Source: an uncultured Sinobacteraceae bacterium
GTDB lineage: Bacteria; Pseudomonadota; Gammaproteobacteria; Nevskiales; Nevskiaceae
Assembly: GCA_903822975.1 (NCBI GenBank)
Contig: CAIJRD010000012.1
Span: forward strand, 62,001 to 126,000
DNA: 64,000 nt
Reading direction: 5' to 3'
Shown here: one piece after another, positions 27,623-36,284 of the stretch
How the letters are laid out: each line of letters opens with the position of its first letter
Numbering within the stretch: position 1 is the first letter of the stretch
Notes under the pieces: model-generated
Told to the model about the DNA's origin: nothing
Databases searched by the model: none
Seen by the model: the letters and a program-made list of their open reading frames with translations, nothing else
Made by a program: the position numbers and the translations under genes

Positions 27623-27776
27623 GCGTTAGAGCGTTTGCGTTAGAGCGTTTGCGTTAGAGCGCTTGCGTTAGAGCGCTTGCGTAAGTGCTTTTGCGTAAGT
27701 GCTTTCGCGTCAGAGCATTTGCGCTCGAGCTTCTGCGTTCGGGCTTCCGCATTCGCGCCTTCGCGTTCCGGCGCTA
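27623..27776. repeat. eleven 14-bp tandem repeats between convergent genes
   Basis: Eleven exact-length 14-bp units start at 27623. Units 1 and 2 are GCGTTAGAGCGTTT, units 3 and 4 differ by one base, and later units drift stepwise. The last unit contains the stop codon of the leftward LON-domain gene, so the array enters the gene end. Confidence 0.92.
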
Positions 27777-28364
27777 GTCTTCGCGCAAGTCCTTCAGCAG
27801 TTGCTCGACCTCGGCCAGCACGCTCAGCGGGTCGCGCAATTCGAGCAGCTGCTGTTTGCGTTCCGGTGCAATCGGCAACAGCTCGGCGAGGCGGTTTCCA
27901 ACCCAGGCGGCATCGTCGAGTCGCTGCGGGCTTGGGAAATTCTGGGCGCCGATCTCGTCGATCAGTCGCTGCAGTAATTTGCCCAAGGGTTCGTAGCGCG
28001 TTGGCAATGCGATCGGATCCGGCGGATCGAGCAAGGCAACGCGAGCGATGATCAAACCGTCCGGCTGCGTTCGCCGCTCGACAATCCGGAACGGCGATTC
28101 GCCGCGCGCAAGCAAGGAGAACAGGCCCGGATTGGGCACGTCCCATTCGACGATGCGCGCCGTACAACCCAGGTCACAGGGAATCGCCGGGCGGCCCGCC
28201 TCAAAGCCCGCACGGATCAGCGCCACGCCGAACGGCGCGTTGTCGCGAATGCACTGCTTGGTCATTCCGACGTAACGCGGCTCGAAGATCCGCAGACCCA
28301 GTCTGCCGGCGGGGAACAGCACTTGGCCCAGTGGGAAAATCGGGATTTCGTGCGTCGCTTCCAT
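27774..28364 (-). CDS. LON peptidase substrate-binding domain protein
   Basis: 196 residues consisting of the Lon N-terminal (LON_substr_bdg) domain without any ATPase or protease part. IPIFPLGQVLFPAGRLGLRI near residue 7 and FEPRYVGM are the family's opening blocks. Proteins of this kind (YcaC/COG2802 group) are thought to bind peptides or act as adaptors; the function is not settled. The last codons fall in the 14-bp repeat array, so the C-terminus (KDLRED) may vary between strains. It follows the darP gene by 18 bp. Confidence 0.88.
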   Translation of the reverse strand: MEATHEIPIFPLGQVLFPAGRLGLRIFEPRYVGMTKQCIRDNAPFGVALIRAGFEAGRPAIPCDLGCTARIVEWDVPNPGLFSLLARGESPFRIVERRTQPDGLIIARVALLDPPDPIALPTRYEPLGKLLQRLIDEIGAQNFPSPQRLDDAAWVGNRLAELLPIAPERKQQLLELRDPLSVLAEVEQLLKDLRED

Positions 28365-28382
28365 CTGCCGCGGGATGAACCG

Positions 28383-28943
28383 TCAATCCGGCAGCGCTGC
28401 ACTTTGCAGCGTTGCACGCAATTTCTGGAACAGCTCGCGGTAGGCGCGGCCCTTGGTCTGCGCGGCATCGCTGCCCGGGTCGGCCGCGCGCGCAGCGGCG
28501 ATGTCGCGTCGTGCGTTGCGAATCAGTGTGCGCAGCTGCTGCGCATCGCTGGCCGGATAGGCCGAGATCCAGGCATTGAGTTCGGTATCGCTCGCAAGCA
28601 GTCGTTCGCGCCAGCGTTCGATTTCCTGAAACGCCTGGGCATCGCGCGTCTTGCCCATCCGAAACGCTTCCAGCGCTTGCCAAAGCGGTTCTTCGTCGGC
28701 GTTGCGCATCAGTTTGCCGACGTATTGCGCCTGCCGCCGCTTGGCGCCATTCGAGCGGATGCTGCGCAACTCGCGCAGCGCATCGCGCAGCCGCTCGTCC
28801 ATTTCAATCTGGTCGAGCTGCGCATCCGGCAAATCCAGCAAGGCGACGCTGAGATCCTGCAAGCCGGTCATCGCGCGCTTCAGCTGGGTCTTGCTGGGGC
28901 CATCCGGAAAGGCGTCGGGTTCGGGGGCGGGTCGGCGCTGCAT
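28383..28943 (-). CDS. darP: ribosome-associated protein DarP (YjgA, DUF615)
   Basis: 186 residues. The core SKTQLKRAMTGLQDLSVALL near the N-terminus and RRRQAQYVGKLMR-like sequence (AKRRQAQYVGKLMRNADEE) are characteristic of DUF615. DarP assists late assembly of the 50S subunit, in particular domain folding around the peptidyl transferase centre. The protein is almost entirely helical and charged. The start at 28943 matches the family; a longer open frame upstream is not supported. Confidence 0.9.
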   Translation of the reverse strand: MQRRPAPEPDAFPDGPSKTQLKRAMTGLQDLSVALLDLPDAQLDQIEMDERLRDALRELRSIRSNGAKRRQAQYVGKLMRNADEEPLWQALEAFRMGKTRDAQAFQEIERWRERLLASDTELNAWISAYPASDAQQLRTLIRNARRDIAAARAADPGSDAAQTKGRAYRELFQKLRATLQSAALPD

Positions 28944-29167
28944 GCGAGGGAAACATCCTGGAACGAAGGGGCGACGTGTCGCAACGCCCGTGACGCTCAC
29001 GATAGCCGATCGCGCAGCGCTTGGCTGCCAAGCTGCAAGGACCGCCGCTTCATGGCCGTCTGCGCGACGATCTTCAAAGGCCGATAGCAAACCGATCCAA
29101 GACGCCGCGGAATCAAACCAGACTGCAGCCGCTGCAGCGCCTGACACGCTGCAGCGGCCGCGGTACG

Positions 29168-30349
29168 TCAGCGATGATCGTGACCGTCGTCATGCCGATC
29201 GGGCACCGGCGGGCGCGGCGTCTGCGGACGCTGCTCAGGCTGTGGCGGCGGACGCTGCTGGCGCTGCTGCTCTTGCTGATGCTGCTGCGCTTGTTGTTGC
29301 TGCTGACGTTGCTGTGCCTGCGCTTGCTGCTGATGCTGCTGTTCCTGCTGATGCTGCTGTTCCTGCTGATGCTGCTGCGCCTGCTGTTGCTGCTGACGTT
29401 GCTGTGCTTGCTGTTGCTGCTGGCGCTGCTGTTCCTGCTGATGCTGCGCCTGCTGCTGACGTTGTTGCTGGTCCTGCTGCTGACGTTGTTGCTGTTCGCG
29501 CTGCTGCATCTGTTGCTGGCGCTGTTGATTTTGCTGTTGCTCGTGCTGCTGACGATCCTGCTGCTGACGCTGCTGATCTTGCTGCTGCCGCTGTTGATCC
29601 TGCTGATGCTGACGGTCTTGCTGCTGATGCTGCTGGTCCTGCTGATGCTGGCGGTCTTGCTGCTGATGCTGCTGGTCCTGCTGATGCTGACGGTCCTGCT
29701 GCTGACGCTGCTGGTCCTGCTGATGCTGGCGGTCCTGCTGCTGATGCTGCTGGTCCTGCTGATGTTGGCGGTCCTGCTGCCATTGCTGATCGCGGCCGCG
29801 GTCACCGCCGTGATCGTTATCGCGACCATGGTCGCGGCCATGGTCGCCACGATAATCGTGGCCGCCGTCGTGACGTTCCTGCACGAAGTGCTCGTAGCGC
29901 TCGCGACGCTGTTCGTCCCAACCACTCGGCGGACGACCCCAGTAGCGCGGCGGCGGTGCGTGACGCGCCCAATACGGCGCTTCGCTGTAGAACGGACGGT
30001 CGTGATAATGCGAGCCCCAATAAGCCCCGATCGCAAAGCTGATGATCGGCAGTCCAAGCTCCGGCCCGTAGAGATCGACCGGCACCTGCTGATCCTGATA
30101 CGGATACTCGATCATGCGACCGTCGATCCAGCCACGATAGTCCTGGTAGGAGACGTCGCACCAGGTATAGCCGCCGACGCAGCCGTAAATCTGTAGCGGA
30201 TAGCCAGATCCCAGTTGCACCACCGGAGGGTAATCGCCGCCGGGGCCCGCGTAGAGATAGGTATCGGTTGCTGTCAGCGGCGCCTGCGCACGCGCGGCAG
30301 TTGCTATCAGCATCAATCCAGCCAGGCTTGCAAGCTTTAAGGTTTTCAT
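29168..30349 (-). CDS. secreted SH3b-domain protein with Gln-rich repeat tail
   Basis: 393 residues. A signal peptide (1-22) precedes an SH3b domain (about 24-85, with WCDVSYQDYRGWIDGRMI), a Tyr/Trp/Pro-rich block (about 105-140, SHYHDRPFYSEAPYW), then an Asp/Arg/His stretch, and from residue 188 a tail of more than 190 residues made mainly of Gln, His, Arg and Asp. Five exact-length 13-residue units occupy 193-257. Bacterial SH3b domains commonly bind peptidoglycan or cell-surface ligands, so the protein is probably periplasmic or external. A GAGG site 7 bases before the ATG supports the start. The SH3 part is common in Proteobacteria; the tail length is exceptional. Confidence 0.85.
   Translation of the reverse strand: MKTLKLASLAGLMLIATAARAQAPLTATDTYLYAGPGGDYPPVVQLGSGYPLQIYGCVGGYTWCDVSYQDYRGWIDGRMIEYPYQDQQVPVDLYGPELGLPIISFAIGAYWGSHYHDRPFYSEAPYWARHAPPPRYWGRPPSGWDEQRRERYEHFVQERHDGGHDYRGDHGRDHGRDNDHGGDRGRDQQWQQDRQHQQDQQHQQQDRQHQQDQQRQQQDRQHQQDQQHQQQDRQHQQDQQHQQQDRQHQQDQQRQQQDQQRQQQDRQQHEQQQNQQRQQQMQQREQQQRQQQDQQQRQQQAQHQQEQQRQQQQQAQQRQQQQQAQQHQQEQQHQQEQQHQQQAQAQQRQQQQQAQQHQQEQQRQQRPPPQPEQRPQTPRPPVPDRHDDGHDHR
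29579..29773 (-). repeat. five 39-bp coding repeats in the SH3b gene
   Basis: Five 39-bp units encode DRQHQQDQQ[HR]QQQ with only His/Arg exchanges. Less regular Gln codon runs continue to about 29230. Confidence 0.85.
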
Positions 30350-30537
30350 CGCACGTCCTCTATGCCGGGTTTTGTTCGCTGACTCCCGGATCTGGGATGC
30401 AGCTTGAGCGTTGTTCTCTGAACGCCCCGTGAATACGCGCTCGGCAACGAGCGCTTCGAATCGAGATTGGTTGGAATCAACAAGATTCGCCAGCGGCGGC
30501 GAACGGCCACCCGGTTGCCGAGCGTCGGCGGTCCGGC

Positions 30538-31077
30538 TTATTTCAGATAACTAAACAGTTGACGGCGTTGCTGAGCATTCAGTTCCCTCAGCCGACGGAT
30601 ATTGTCGTCCGGAATGCGCGCCGTATCGGGATGCGCTTCGATTGCCGCCTCCACGCTGGACTCGCGCAACAGGTGTAGCAGCGGATACGGCGACCGGTTA
30701 CTGAGGTTCTCGGCATCCTGCGGCGCTGTGCCGGCAAACTGGTAGTGCGGATGGAAGCTGGCAACCTGGTAGTCGCCGCTCCATTCATTGCGATCGAGCA
30801 ATTCGTCGACCAGATCGAGAAAATCGTTGTAGTCGGCGAAATCGGCCAGCATGTTCGGCACGGCGATCAGCGTTGTTTCGAGTGTCGCGCTATCGACTTC
30901 ATCCAGACGCTGAAGCTCGAACTGCAGGTCGGTCAGCAGTGCCGCTTCGTCGGCCGCCGCGCTGATGTGCACGCGCACGCGACCTTCGGCCGCCGGACGC
31001 GCCGCGAACGGGCACAGATTCAAGCCGACCACCACTTGGGCGAGCCATTGACGAATTTCGAGTTCGATCGGTTCCAT
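30538..31077 (-). CDS. DUF1415 family protein
   Basis: 179 residues. The N-terminal block VVGLNLCPFAARP with a conserved Cys, and the central TLIAVPNMLADFADYNDFLD and SFHPHYQFAG blocks, are characteristic of DUF1415. The family is restricted mainly to gamma- and betaproteobacteria and has no known function. It stands alone, 188 bp from the SH3b gene and 222 bp from the divergent DUF4399 gene. Confidence 0.88.
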   Translation of the reverse strand: MEPIELEIRQWLAQVVVGLNLCPFAARPAAEGRVRVHISAAADEAALLTDLQFELQRLDEVDSATLETTLIAVPNMLADFADYNDFLDLVDELLDRNEWSGDYQVASFHPHYQFAGTAPQDAENLSNRSPYPLLHLLRESSVEAAIEAHPDTARIPDDNIRRLRELNAQQRRQLFSYLK

Positions 31078-31299
31078 ACGATTGCGCGATAGCCAGGGTC
31101 GCCACTCTAATGCCTGGCCCGGTGCGGCGGCGAATCATTGCGCCATACGAACTTCGCGCACTGCGATTTTCGCCGTGACCAAGTCCGGACTTGCCGCTAG
31201 CATTGCACTACCGCATGCGCAGCGTGCGCCCATTCACCGGGTGCACCGACGCGGCGCAAGTCACCACGCGTTCCCAACCCCAAGATCGGAGTCCTCTAG

Positions 31300-31788
31300 A
31301 TGAACCGCAATCAAGTCGTCCTGTCCGTCCTGCTGCTGGCGGCCCTGCCCGCCGCCGCGCAGTCGTTCAAGGATCTGAAAGCGCAGGCGCAGGCACAGGC
31401 GCAGAGCCAGCTCGCTGCCAAACTTGGCTTGCCTACCACCGCACCTGCAACTGCCAAGGTGTACATCCTCTCGCCGAAAGACGGCGATACGGTCAGCTCG
31501 CCGGTGAAGGTCGTATTCGGACTCAGCGGTCTCGGCGTCTCGCCGCCGGGACGCGACGTCCCGGCAACCGGCCACCATCATTTGCTGATCGATCAGCCGA
31601 GCATCGATGTCACCGTGCCGCTGCCCACTCAGAACAGCCAGATCATCCATTACGACGGCGGCCAGACCGAGGCGCTGGTGACGCTGAAACCCGGCACCCA
31701 CACGCTGCAATTGATCTTCGCCGATTGGAAACAGCAGCCGTTCAATCCGAGCCTGCAATCGGACACGATCAAGATCACGGTCAAGTAG
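31300..31788 (+). CDS. DUF4399 secreted protein
   Basis: 162 residues. A signal peptide (VVLSVLLLAALPAAAQS) is followed by an Ala/Gln stretch (KAQAQAQAQSQ) and a beta-rich DUF4399 domain from about residue 52, with VYILSPKDGDTVSSPVKVVF, GHHHLLID and TLQLIFADW. The HHH cluster could bind metal. Members are often found with redox or copper genes, which are absent here. The next gene begins 13 bp downstream. Confidence 0.85.
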   Translation: MNRNQVVLSVLLLAALPAAAQSFKDLKAQAQAQAQSQLAAKLGLPTTAPATAKVYILSPKDGDTVSSPVKVVFGLSGLGVSPPGRDVPATGHHHLLIDQPSIDVTVPLPTQNSQIIHYDGGQTEALVTLKPGTHTLQLIFADWKQQPFNPSLQSDTIKITVK

Positions 31789-31801
31789 TCCGGCTCGCCC
31801 G

Positions 31802-32686
31802 ATGACTGCGCCATTGCCGGTACGCGACGGCGTCGGTCCCAGCACCGTACTGCTGCCCGCCGGCAACTGGCACACGGTGCTGGCGTTCTTGATTGCGCGT
31901 TTTGCCGACGTCGCACCGGCCATCTGGCAGCGGCGTATCGCGCGTGGCGACGTTCGCGATGAACACGGCGAGCCGGTCATGCTCGACACGCCGTATCAGG
32001 CTGGAATCTGTGTCTGCTATTACCGTGAGCTCGACGACGAACCGGAGATTCCGTTCGAAGCAAGCGTGATCTATCGCGACGAGCATGTGCTGATCGCCGA
32101 CAAGCCGCACTTCCTGCCGGTGACGCCATCGGGACGCTTTCTTCACCAGACCCTGCTGGTGCGGCTGAAGAAAGCCTACGGACTCGACGAGCTGGTGCCG
32201 CTGCATCGCATCGATCGCGGCACCGCTGGTCTCGTCCTGTTCTCGTTGAATCCGACGACGCGCGGGCTTTATCAGTCGCTGTTTCCACGACGCGAGATTC
32301 AGAAGGTCTATCGGGCGCTCGCGCCGAGCGTGCCGACCTCGCAGCTGCCGGTCACCCGTCGCAGCCGGATGGTCGAAGGTGAACCGTTCTTTCGAATGCG
32401 CGAGGTCGAGGGCACGCCGAACAGCGAGACGCACATTGCCGAGTTGCAACGCTTCGACCAGTACAGCCTGTACGCGCTGGAGCCAGTGACCGGCAAGAAG
32501 CACCAGTTGCGCGTCCATCTCGCTGCACTGGGCGCGCCCATCCTCAACGACCGCTTCTATCCGGATGTGCTGCCGGATGCGGTCGACGACTTCGAGCGGC
32601 CGCTGAAACTGCTGGCCTATTCGCTGGCCTATATCGATCCGCTGACGCGTCGGCAACAACGATTCGAAAGCAGCCGCACGCTATGA
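31802..32686 (+). CDS. RluA-family RNA pseudouridine synthase
   Basis: 294 residues. PLHRIDRGTAGLVLFS near residue 137 contains the catalytic Asp of the RluA family, and VYRDEHVLIADKPHFLPV is the substrate-binding block. KKHQLRVHLAALGAPILND is the closing family motif. It lacks an S4 domain in its usual form. The enzyme would isomerise specific uridines in rRNA or tRNA. Length and motifs resemble the YqcB/TruC-like branch, but the target cannot be assigned. Confidence 0.88.
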   Translation: MTAPLPVRDGVGPSTVLLPAGNWHTVLAFLIARFADVAPAIWQRRIARGDVRDEHGEPVMLDTPYQAGICVCYYRELDDEPEIPFEASVIYRDEHVLIADKPHFLPVTPSGRFLHQTLLVRLKKAYGLDELVPLHRIDRGTAGLVLFSLNPTTRGLYQSLFPRREIQKVYRALAPSVPTSQLPVTRRSRMVEGEPFFRMREVEGTPNSETHIAELQRFDQYSLYALEPVTGKKHQLRVHLAALGAPILNDRFYPDVLPDAVDDFERPLKLLAYSLAYIDPLTRRQQRFESSRTL

Positions 32687-32752
32687 ATCGACGTGGCCTC
32701 GCGATGTCGAACCGATCTCCCGCGCTCGCCGGTGCGCGCAGGGACTGTGGCT

Positions 32753-32785
32753 AGAAAAGGTGTCCAGAAAAGGTATCCAGAAAAG
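32753..32785. repeat. 13-bp direct repeats beside the GST-type gene end
   Basis: Units starting at 32753 and 32766 (AGAAAAGGTGTCC and AGAAAAGGTATCC) plus a partial third at 32779. The array ends where the leftward glutaredoxin/GST-domain gene stops, between two convergent genes. Confidence 0.8.
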
Positions 32786-33562
32786 CTAGAGCGCGTAGCT
32801 GCGATCGAGATATTCGAGTATCTGCTGCGACTCATACATCGCCGTGCCGGTATTGGCGTCGATCAGATACGGCACCTGTACGCGGCCGGTATGTTCTGCG
32901 AGCCAGCTACGATTTCGTGTCGTGTCCATCGGACCTTTGAAAAAGCGGTCGCGAAAGCTCGGCGGGCCGAGATCGCTGAGCGTGCCCTTGCCGGTGTTGC
33001 GCAGCAGATAGGGCAGCTCAAGCTCGCACAGACGTGCACGCACCGGCTTCGAGAACGGGCTGGCCTCAAAGCTGTAAAGCTCCAGCGGTTGCGCGGCGCG
33101 TTTCGCAGGTACGGCCCGCATCCCCGTCATGCCGCGACCGGGCCGCAGCATCAGCGCGCTGGAAATCATCGAGGTCAGTACCGACAGCGGCCGCAGCAGC
33201 CCCGCCAGTTTCGGTGCGCCGCGACCATAGGTTTTGCCGAGGTAGGCGATGATCGCGGCCGAGTCGTACAGCTGCTTGCCGGTGTTGTCATCGACCAGCA
33301 GCGGAAACTGCGCCTTGCCGCCGATGCGCACGGCCTCCTCGCGGAAACGCGTGCCGCCCTGGGGGCACGGCAGAATCTGCACATCGAGGTCGCATTCGGT
33401 CAGGACCTCGCGGACCAGCCGGCAGTAGGGACAACTCTCGATGTCGTACAGCTTCAGTGGCAGGGCCGGCGGCTTGCGGCGACGGCCATAGGCCATGGCG
33501 CCACGCCAGCCGCGTACGGTGCCGGCAAACACATTGATCAGTGCATCTACTTGAGTCGACAT
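32786..33562 (-). CDS. tandem glutathione S-transferase N-terminal (thioredoxin-fold) domain protein
   Basis: 258 residues holding two consecutive GST-N domains and no GST C-terminal helical domain. The first (about 33-115) carries the redox motif SCPYC and ends with QLYDSAAIIAYLG. The second (about 155-258) has SFEASPFSK at the same position, without Cys, and ends MYESQQILEYLDRSYAL. Proteins with this double domain are known from bacteria and plastids, with unproven roles in redox or thiol chemistry. The ATG at 33562 fits best; the upstream open frame is long but unlike the family. Confidence 0.82.
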   Translation of the reverse strand: MSTQVDALINVFAGTVRGWRGAMAYGRRRKPPALPLKLYDIESCPYCRLVREVLTECDLDVQILPCPQGGTRFREEAVRIGGKAQFPLLVDDNTGKQLYDSAAIIAYLGKTYGRGAPKLAGLLRPLSVLTSMISSALMLRPGRGMTGMRAVPAKRAAQPLELYSFEASPFSKPVRARLCELELPYLLRNTGKGTLSDLGPPSFRDRFFKGPMDTTRNRSWLAEHTGRVQVPYLIDANTGTAMYESQQILEYLDRSYAL

Positions 33563-33679
33563 GGTTGCAGCTTGGGTCCCTGAGGTTCGAGAAAACGAAT
33601 ACGGCAGCACGAGACCAAGCTTATCGTTTTTGCAGCCAGCAGAGCCTCAGTCGCGCCAATTTTCTGCGGCATTTTTTGG

Positions 33680-34276
33680 TTATGCCCCACGCTGCCAGAC
33701 ACGGCAGCGATTGTTGGCCGGCATGGCCGCGTCTTCGATCAGGCGCAGACCGATACCGGCGGCGAGTCGATCGACATCGGCGGCATCGCGCAAGCCCATG
33801 TGCGGCGCGTTCGCCTTGAGTGCTGCGTCGAATGCCGCATTGCTGGCACTGGTAAAGCGGCGTTCGTAATTGAACGGCCCGTAGACCGCCAGCTTCGCCT
33901 CGTTCGCCAGCACCGAATGGAGCCCAGCGAACAGTTTCTGCACTTCGAGCCAGCTCATGATGTGCAGGCTGTTTGCCGTGAAACAGGCATCGAACACTTG
34001 GGCTGGCCAGACATCGTTGACATCGAGCGCAATCGGCGGCGGCGTGTTCGGCAACGCGGCCTCGTCGAGCCATCCACGAATGCCTTCGAGGTATTCGGGA
34101 CGGTCGGAGCATTGCCAGCGCAACTGCGGCAAGGCTGCGGCAAAGTGAACCGCATGCTGGCCGGTGCCACTGGCGATTTCCAGAACACTCCGGCGATCGC
34201 CGAAGTACCGCTGGAGCACCCCGAGGATCGGATCGCGGTTGCGCGCACAGGCTTCGGAATAGGGTCGTTGCTGCAC
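33680..34276 (-). CDS. DUF938 SAM-dependent methyltransferase
   Basis: 198 residues. SEACARNRDPILGVLQRYF at the N-terminus and VLEIASGTGQHAVHFAAALP, the SAM-binding motif I, define the DUF938 family. ANSLHIMSW and VYGPFNYERRFTSASNAAFD are further conserved blocks. It should use S-adenosylmethionine, but no substrate is known for the family. The start has no strong ribosome site. It follows, by 117 bp, no gene in the same direction other than the GST-type gene downstream. Confidence 0.88.
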   Translation of the reverse strand: MQQRPYSEACARNRDPILGVLQRYFGDRRSVLEIASGTGQHAVHFAAALPQLRWQCSDRPEYLEGIRGWLDEAALPNTPPPIALDVNDVWPAQVFDACFTANSLHIMSWLEVQKLFAGLHSVLANEAKLAVYGPFNYERRFTSASNAAFDAALKANAPHMGLRDAADVDRLAAGIGLRLIEDAAMPANNRCRVWQRGA

Positions 34277-34468
34277 GAAGGACTCGTCTTGTCGATTCGG
34301 CGCTGATCATAGCCGCAGGCGCAGACTGCGGTTCTAGCGGCATCCATAGGCGATAAAAACCGGGCGCCGTCACCGCCAACTTGCGCCCGATCACACGCGG
34401 GGACGGCGGCAATCGCTAGATTTGAAAAATGCGCGTCCGCGATACATGAGGACCAGGGAGCAACACCG

Positions 34469-35506
34469 ATGGCCAAAAATATTGTGGTTTTTTCCGACGG
34501 CACCGGCCAGAAAGGCGGGTTTGGCAGCAATACCAACGTCTACAAACTGTTCAACATGCTGGAGGATCGGACGCCTGCACAGGTGGCGTTCTACGATCCC
34601 GGGATCGGCGTGCATGGCGTGCTGGCCAAGGCCACCGGGATCGGTATGTCGAAGAACATCTGCGACTGCTACCGTTTTATTTTCGATCACTTCCAAGCTG
34701 GCGACCGCATCTATCTGTTGGGTTTCAGCCGCGGCGCGGCGACGGTGCGCAGCCTATCGGGCTTCATTCATCTGTTCGGGATCCTGCCGCAGTCGCGCAT
34801 CGATCTGATCGAGGATGCCTATCGCGTCTACGAAATCGAAGATGCCGACAAACGCGCGGCCGCAGCAACCGCACTGATCGGGCGAAACACGACGATGTGG
34901 ACGCGCATCGAATTTCTCGGCTGCTGGGACACAGTGGCCGCGCTCGGCGTGCCGGACCGCAAACTTGACGCGCTGATCGACAAGATTCCGCAATTCCGTC
35001 ATCGCTTCCACGATCTCAAACTGAGCCAGACGGTAAAGCACGGCCGCCACGCGCTCGCGCTGGACGACGAACGCAAGGAGTTCCACCCGGTGCTCTGGGA
35101 CGCCGACATCCAGCCTGGTCAAACGCTCAAGCAGGTGTGGTTTTGCGGCATGCATGCGGATGTCGGCGGCGGCTATCCGGAACAAGGCCTGTCCGATATC
35201 GCTTTGGCTTGGCTGCGCGACGAAGCAGTCAAGGTCGGCTTGCGCCTGTACCCGGGCAACACGGTGCCCATTGCGCCCGATCCGCAGGGTCTGATGCACG
35301 ACTCGATGTCGCACTGGTGGGAAAAGCTGATTTATCGCCGCGAGCCGCGGTGGTGGCCACCGGGGCGCAGCGACTTGCCGGTCGTGCACCGGTCCGTCAT
35401 CGAGCGGGCTGAGCAGCAGCAACTCGCCTCGGCCGCATACCGCCCCTGGGTACTGCGCCAGGCCTATGAACTCGCCGCGGACGATATCGAAGTTACCGTC
35501 GGCTGA
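34469..35506 (+). CDS. DUF2235 alpha/beta hydrolase (Tle1-like phospholipase domain)
   Basis: 345 residues of the DUF2235 family. KNIVVFSDGTGQKGG begins the domain, GFSRGAATVRSL (about residue 91) is the GxSxG nucleophile elbow, and FLGCWDTVAALG and MHADVGGGYPE carry the acid and remaining active-site blocks. The same domain forms the Tle1 phospholipase effectors of type VI secretion. Here no vgrG, tssH or immunity gene is adjacent, and no signal or secretion domain is visible, so a housekeeping or independent lipase role is as likely. GGGAG eight bases before the ATG supports the start. Confidence 0.88.
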   Translation: MAKNIVVFSDGTGQKGGFGSNTNVYKLFNMLEDRTPAQVAFYDPGIGVHGVLAKATGIGMSKNICDCYRFIFDHFQAGDRIYLLGFSRGAATVRSLSGFIHLFGILPQSRIDLIEDAYRVYEIEDADKRAAAATALIGRNTTMWTRIEFLGCWDTVAALGVPDRKLDALIDKIPQFRHRFHDLKLSQTVKHGRHALALDDERKEFHPVLWDADIQPGQTLKQVWFCGMHADVGGGYPEQGLSDIALAWLRDEAVKVGLRLYPGNTVPIAPDPQGLMHDSMSHWWEKLIYRREPRWWPPGRSDLPVVHRSVIERAEQQQLASAAYRPWVLRQAYELAADDIEVTVG

Positions 35507-35659
35507 TCGCAAAAAAGCGCGTCAGTGGAAATTGCTTAGTGCGTATTCCAACCATAGCGGGAACGATTACAGCCTTGCAGCGAATCGAACGTTCAAGCAG
35601 TCGATCCAAAGCTTGAGAAACTGTTTTTTGGCCGAACCAGATTGAGATCCATCCATAAG

Positions 35660-36229
35660 ATGAAATACCCGACAACTCCGGATGGCCGCTACCGCGTTGT
35701 CAACGGTCGCCTCCAGCGTTGCCCCAACCCCGCGCTGGACGAGATCGAGAATGCAGGTCTGCAGCGCGAATTGATGCTTGCGCGTGAGGCACTGCAACAG
35801 GCGCGAAACACCGAGGTCGACCTCACACCATTACGCCGCCGCATCAACCAGACCCGTCGGAAACTTGGCTTACGTGGACGCGTCTGGTGGATCGGCGACT
35901 CAACCGACTATCACCGCAAGCCGGTTGTCGATACGCCCTATGCGAATTGGTATGCAGCCATTCCGAAATCGGGCCAGCGACCGACGTCGAACGCGATCCG
36001 CGATGAGTTGCTGCGCCAGGCGCAGGCGCGTTATCCGAAAACGATCTGTCCCAGCGAAGTGGCGCGGGCGTTCTCGAGCGACGAGAGCGAATGGCGATCG
36101 TTGATGGAAACGGTACGCGAGCAAGCAAGGCTGATGGCCGCGCAGGGTTCGATCGATGTCGTCCAGCGCGGTGTCGTCAGTGCCACCGCAGGCTGGTACG
36201 GTCCTGTTCGGTTCCGCGCGCGCCCGTGA
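35660..36229 (+). CDS. DUF3253-containing protein, hypothetical
   Basis: 189 residues. The C-terminal part from about residue 105 (RDELLRQAQARYPKTICPSEVARAF) is a DUF3253 domain, a winged-helix-like family usually of about 80 residues. The N-terminal portion has YRVVNGRLQRCPNP and a basic helical stretch (LRRRINQTRRKLGLRGRVWW). The composite could bind nucleic acid, but nothing is established. The ATG at 35660 is preferred over the upstream TTG, although its ribosome site is weak. Confidence 0.75.
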   Translation: MKYPTTPDGRYRVVNGRLQRCPNPALDEIENAGLQRELMLAREALQQARNTEVDLTPLRRRINQTRRKLGLRGRVWWIGDSTDYHRKPVVDTPYANWYAAIPKSGQRPTSNAIRDELLRQAQARYPKTICPSEVARAFSSDESEWRSLMETVREQARLMAAQGSIDVVQRGVVSATAGWYGPVRFRARP

Positions 36230-36234
36230 ATCAA

Positions 36235-36267
36235 CTGCGACTCACCTGTGACTCACCTGTGATTCAC
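36235..36267. repeat. three 11-bp tandem repeats between convergent genes
   Basis: Units CTGCGACTCAC, CTGTGACTCAC and CTGTGATTCAC start at 36235, 36246 and 36257. They fill the gap between the DUF3253 gene and the leftward small gene. Confidence 0.85.
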
Positions 36268-36284
36268 CTGCCTCGAACTCGCAC

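Noticed and set aside
27623..27776. CRISPR-like array
   Set aside because: Units are 14 bp without spacers and drift progressively, so this is a minisatellite.
29021..30196. 391-residue rightward frame, very rich in Leu, apparently a membrane protein
   Set aside because: It is the complement of the Gln/His codon repeats of the SH3b gene; the Leu runs arise from CTG read opposite CAG.
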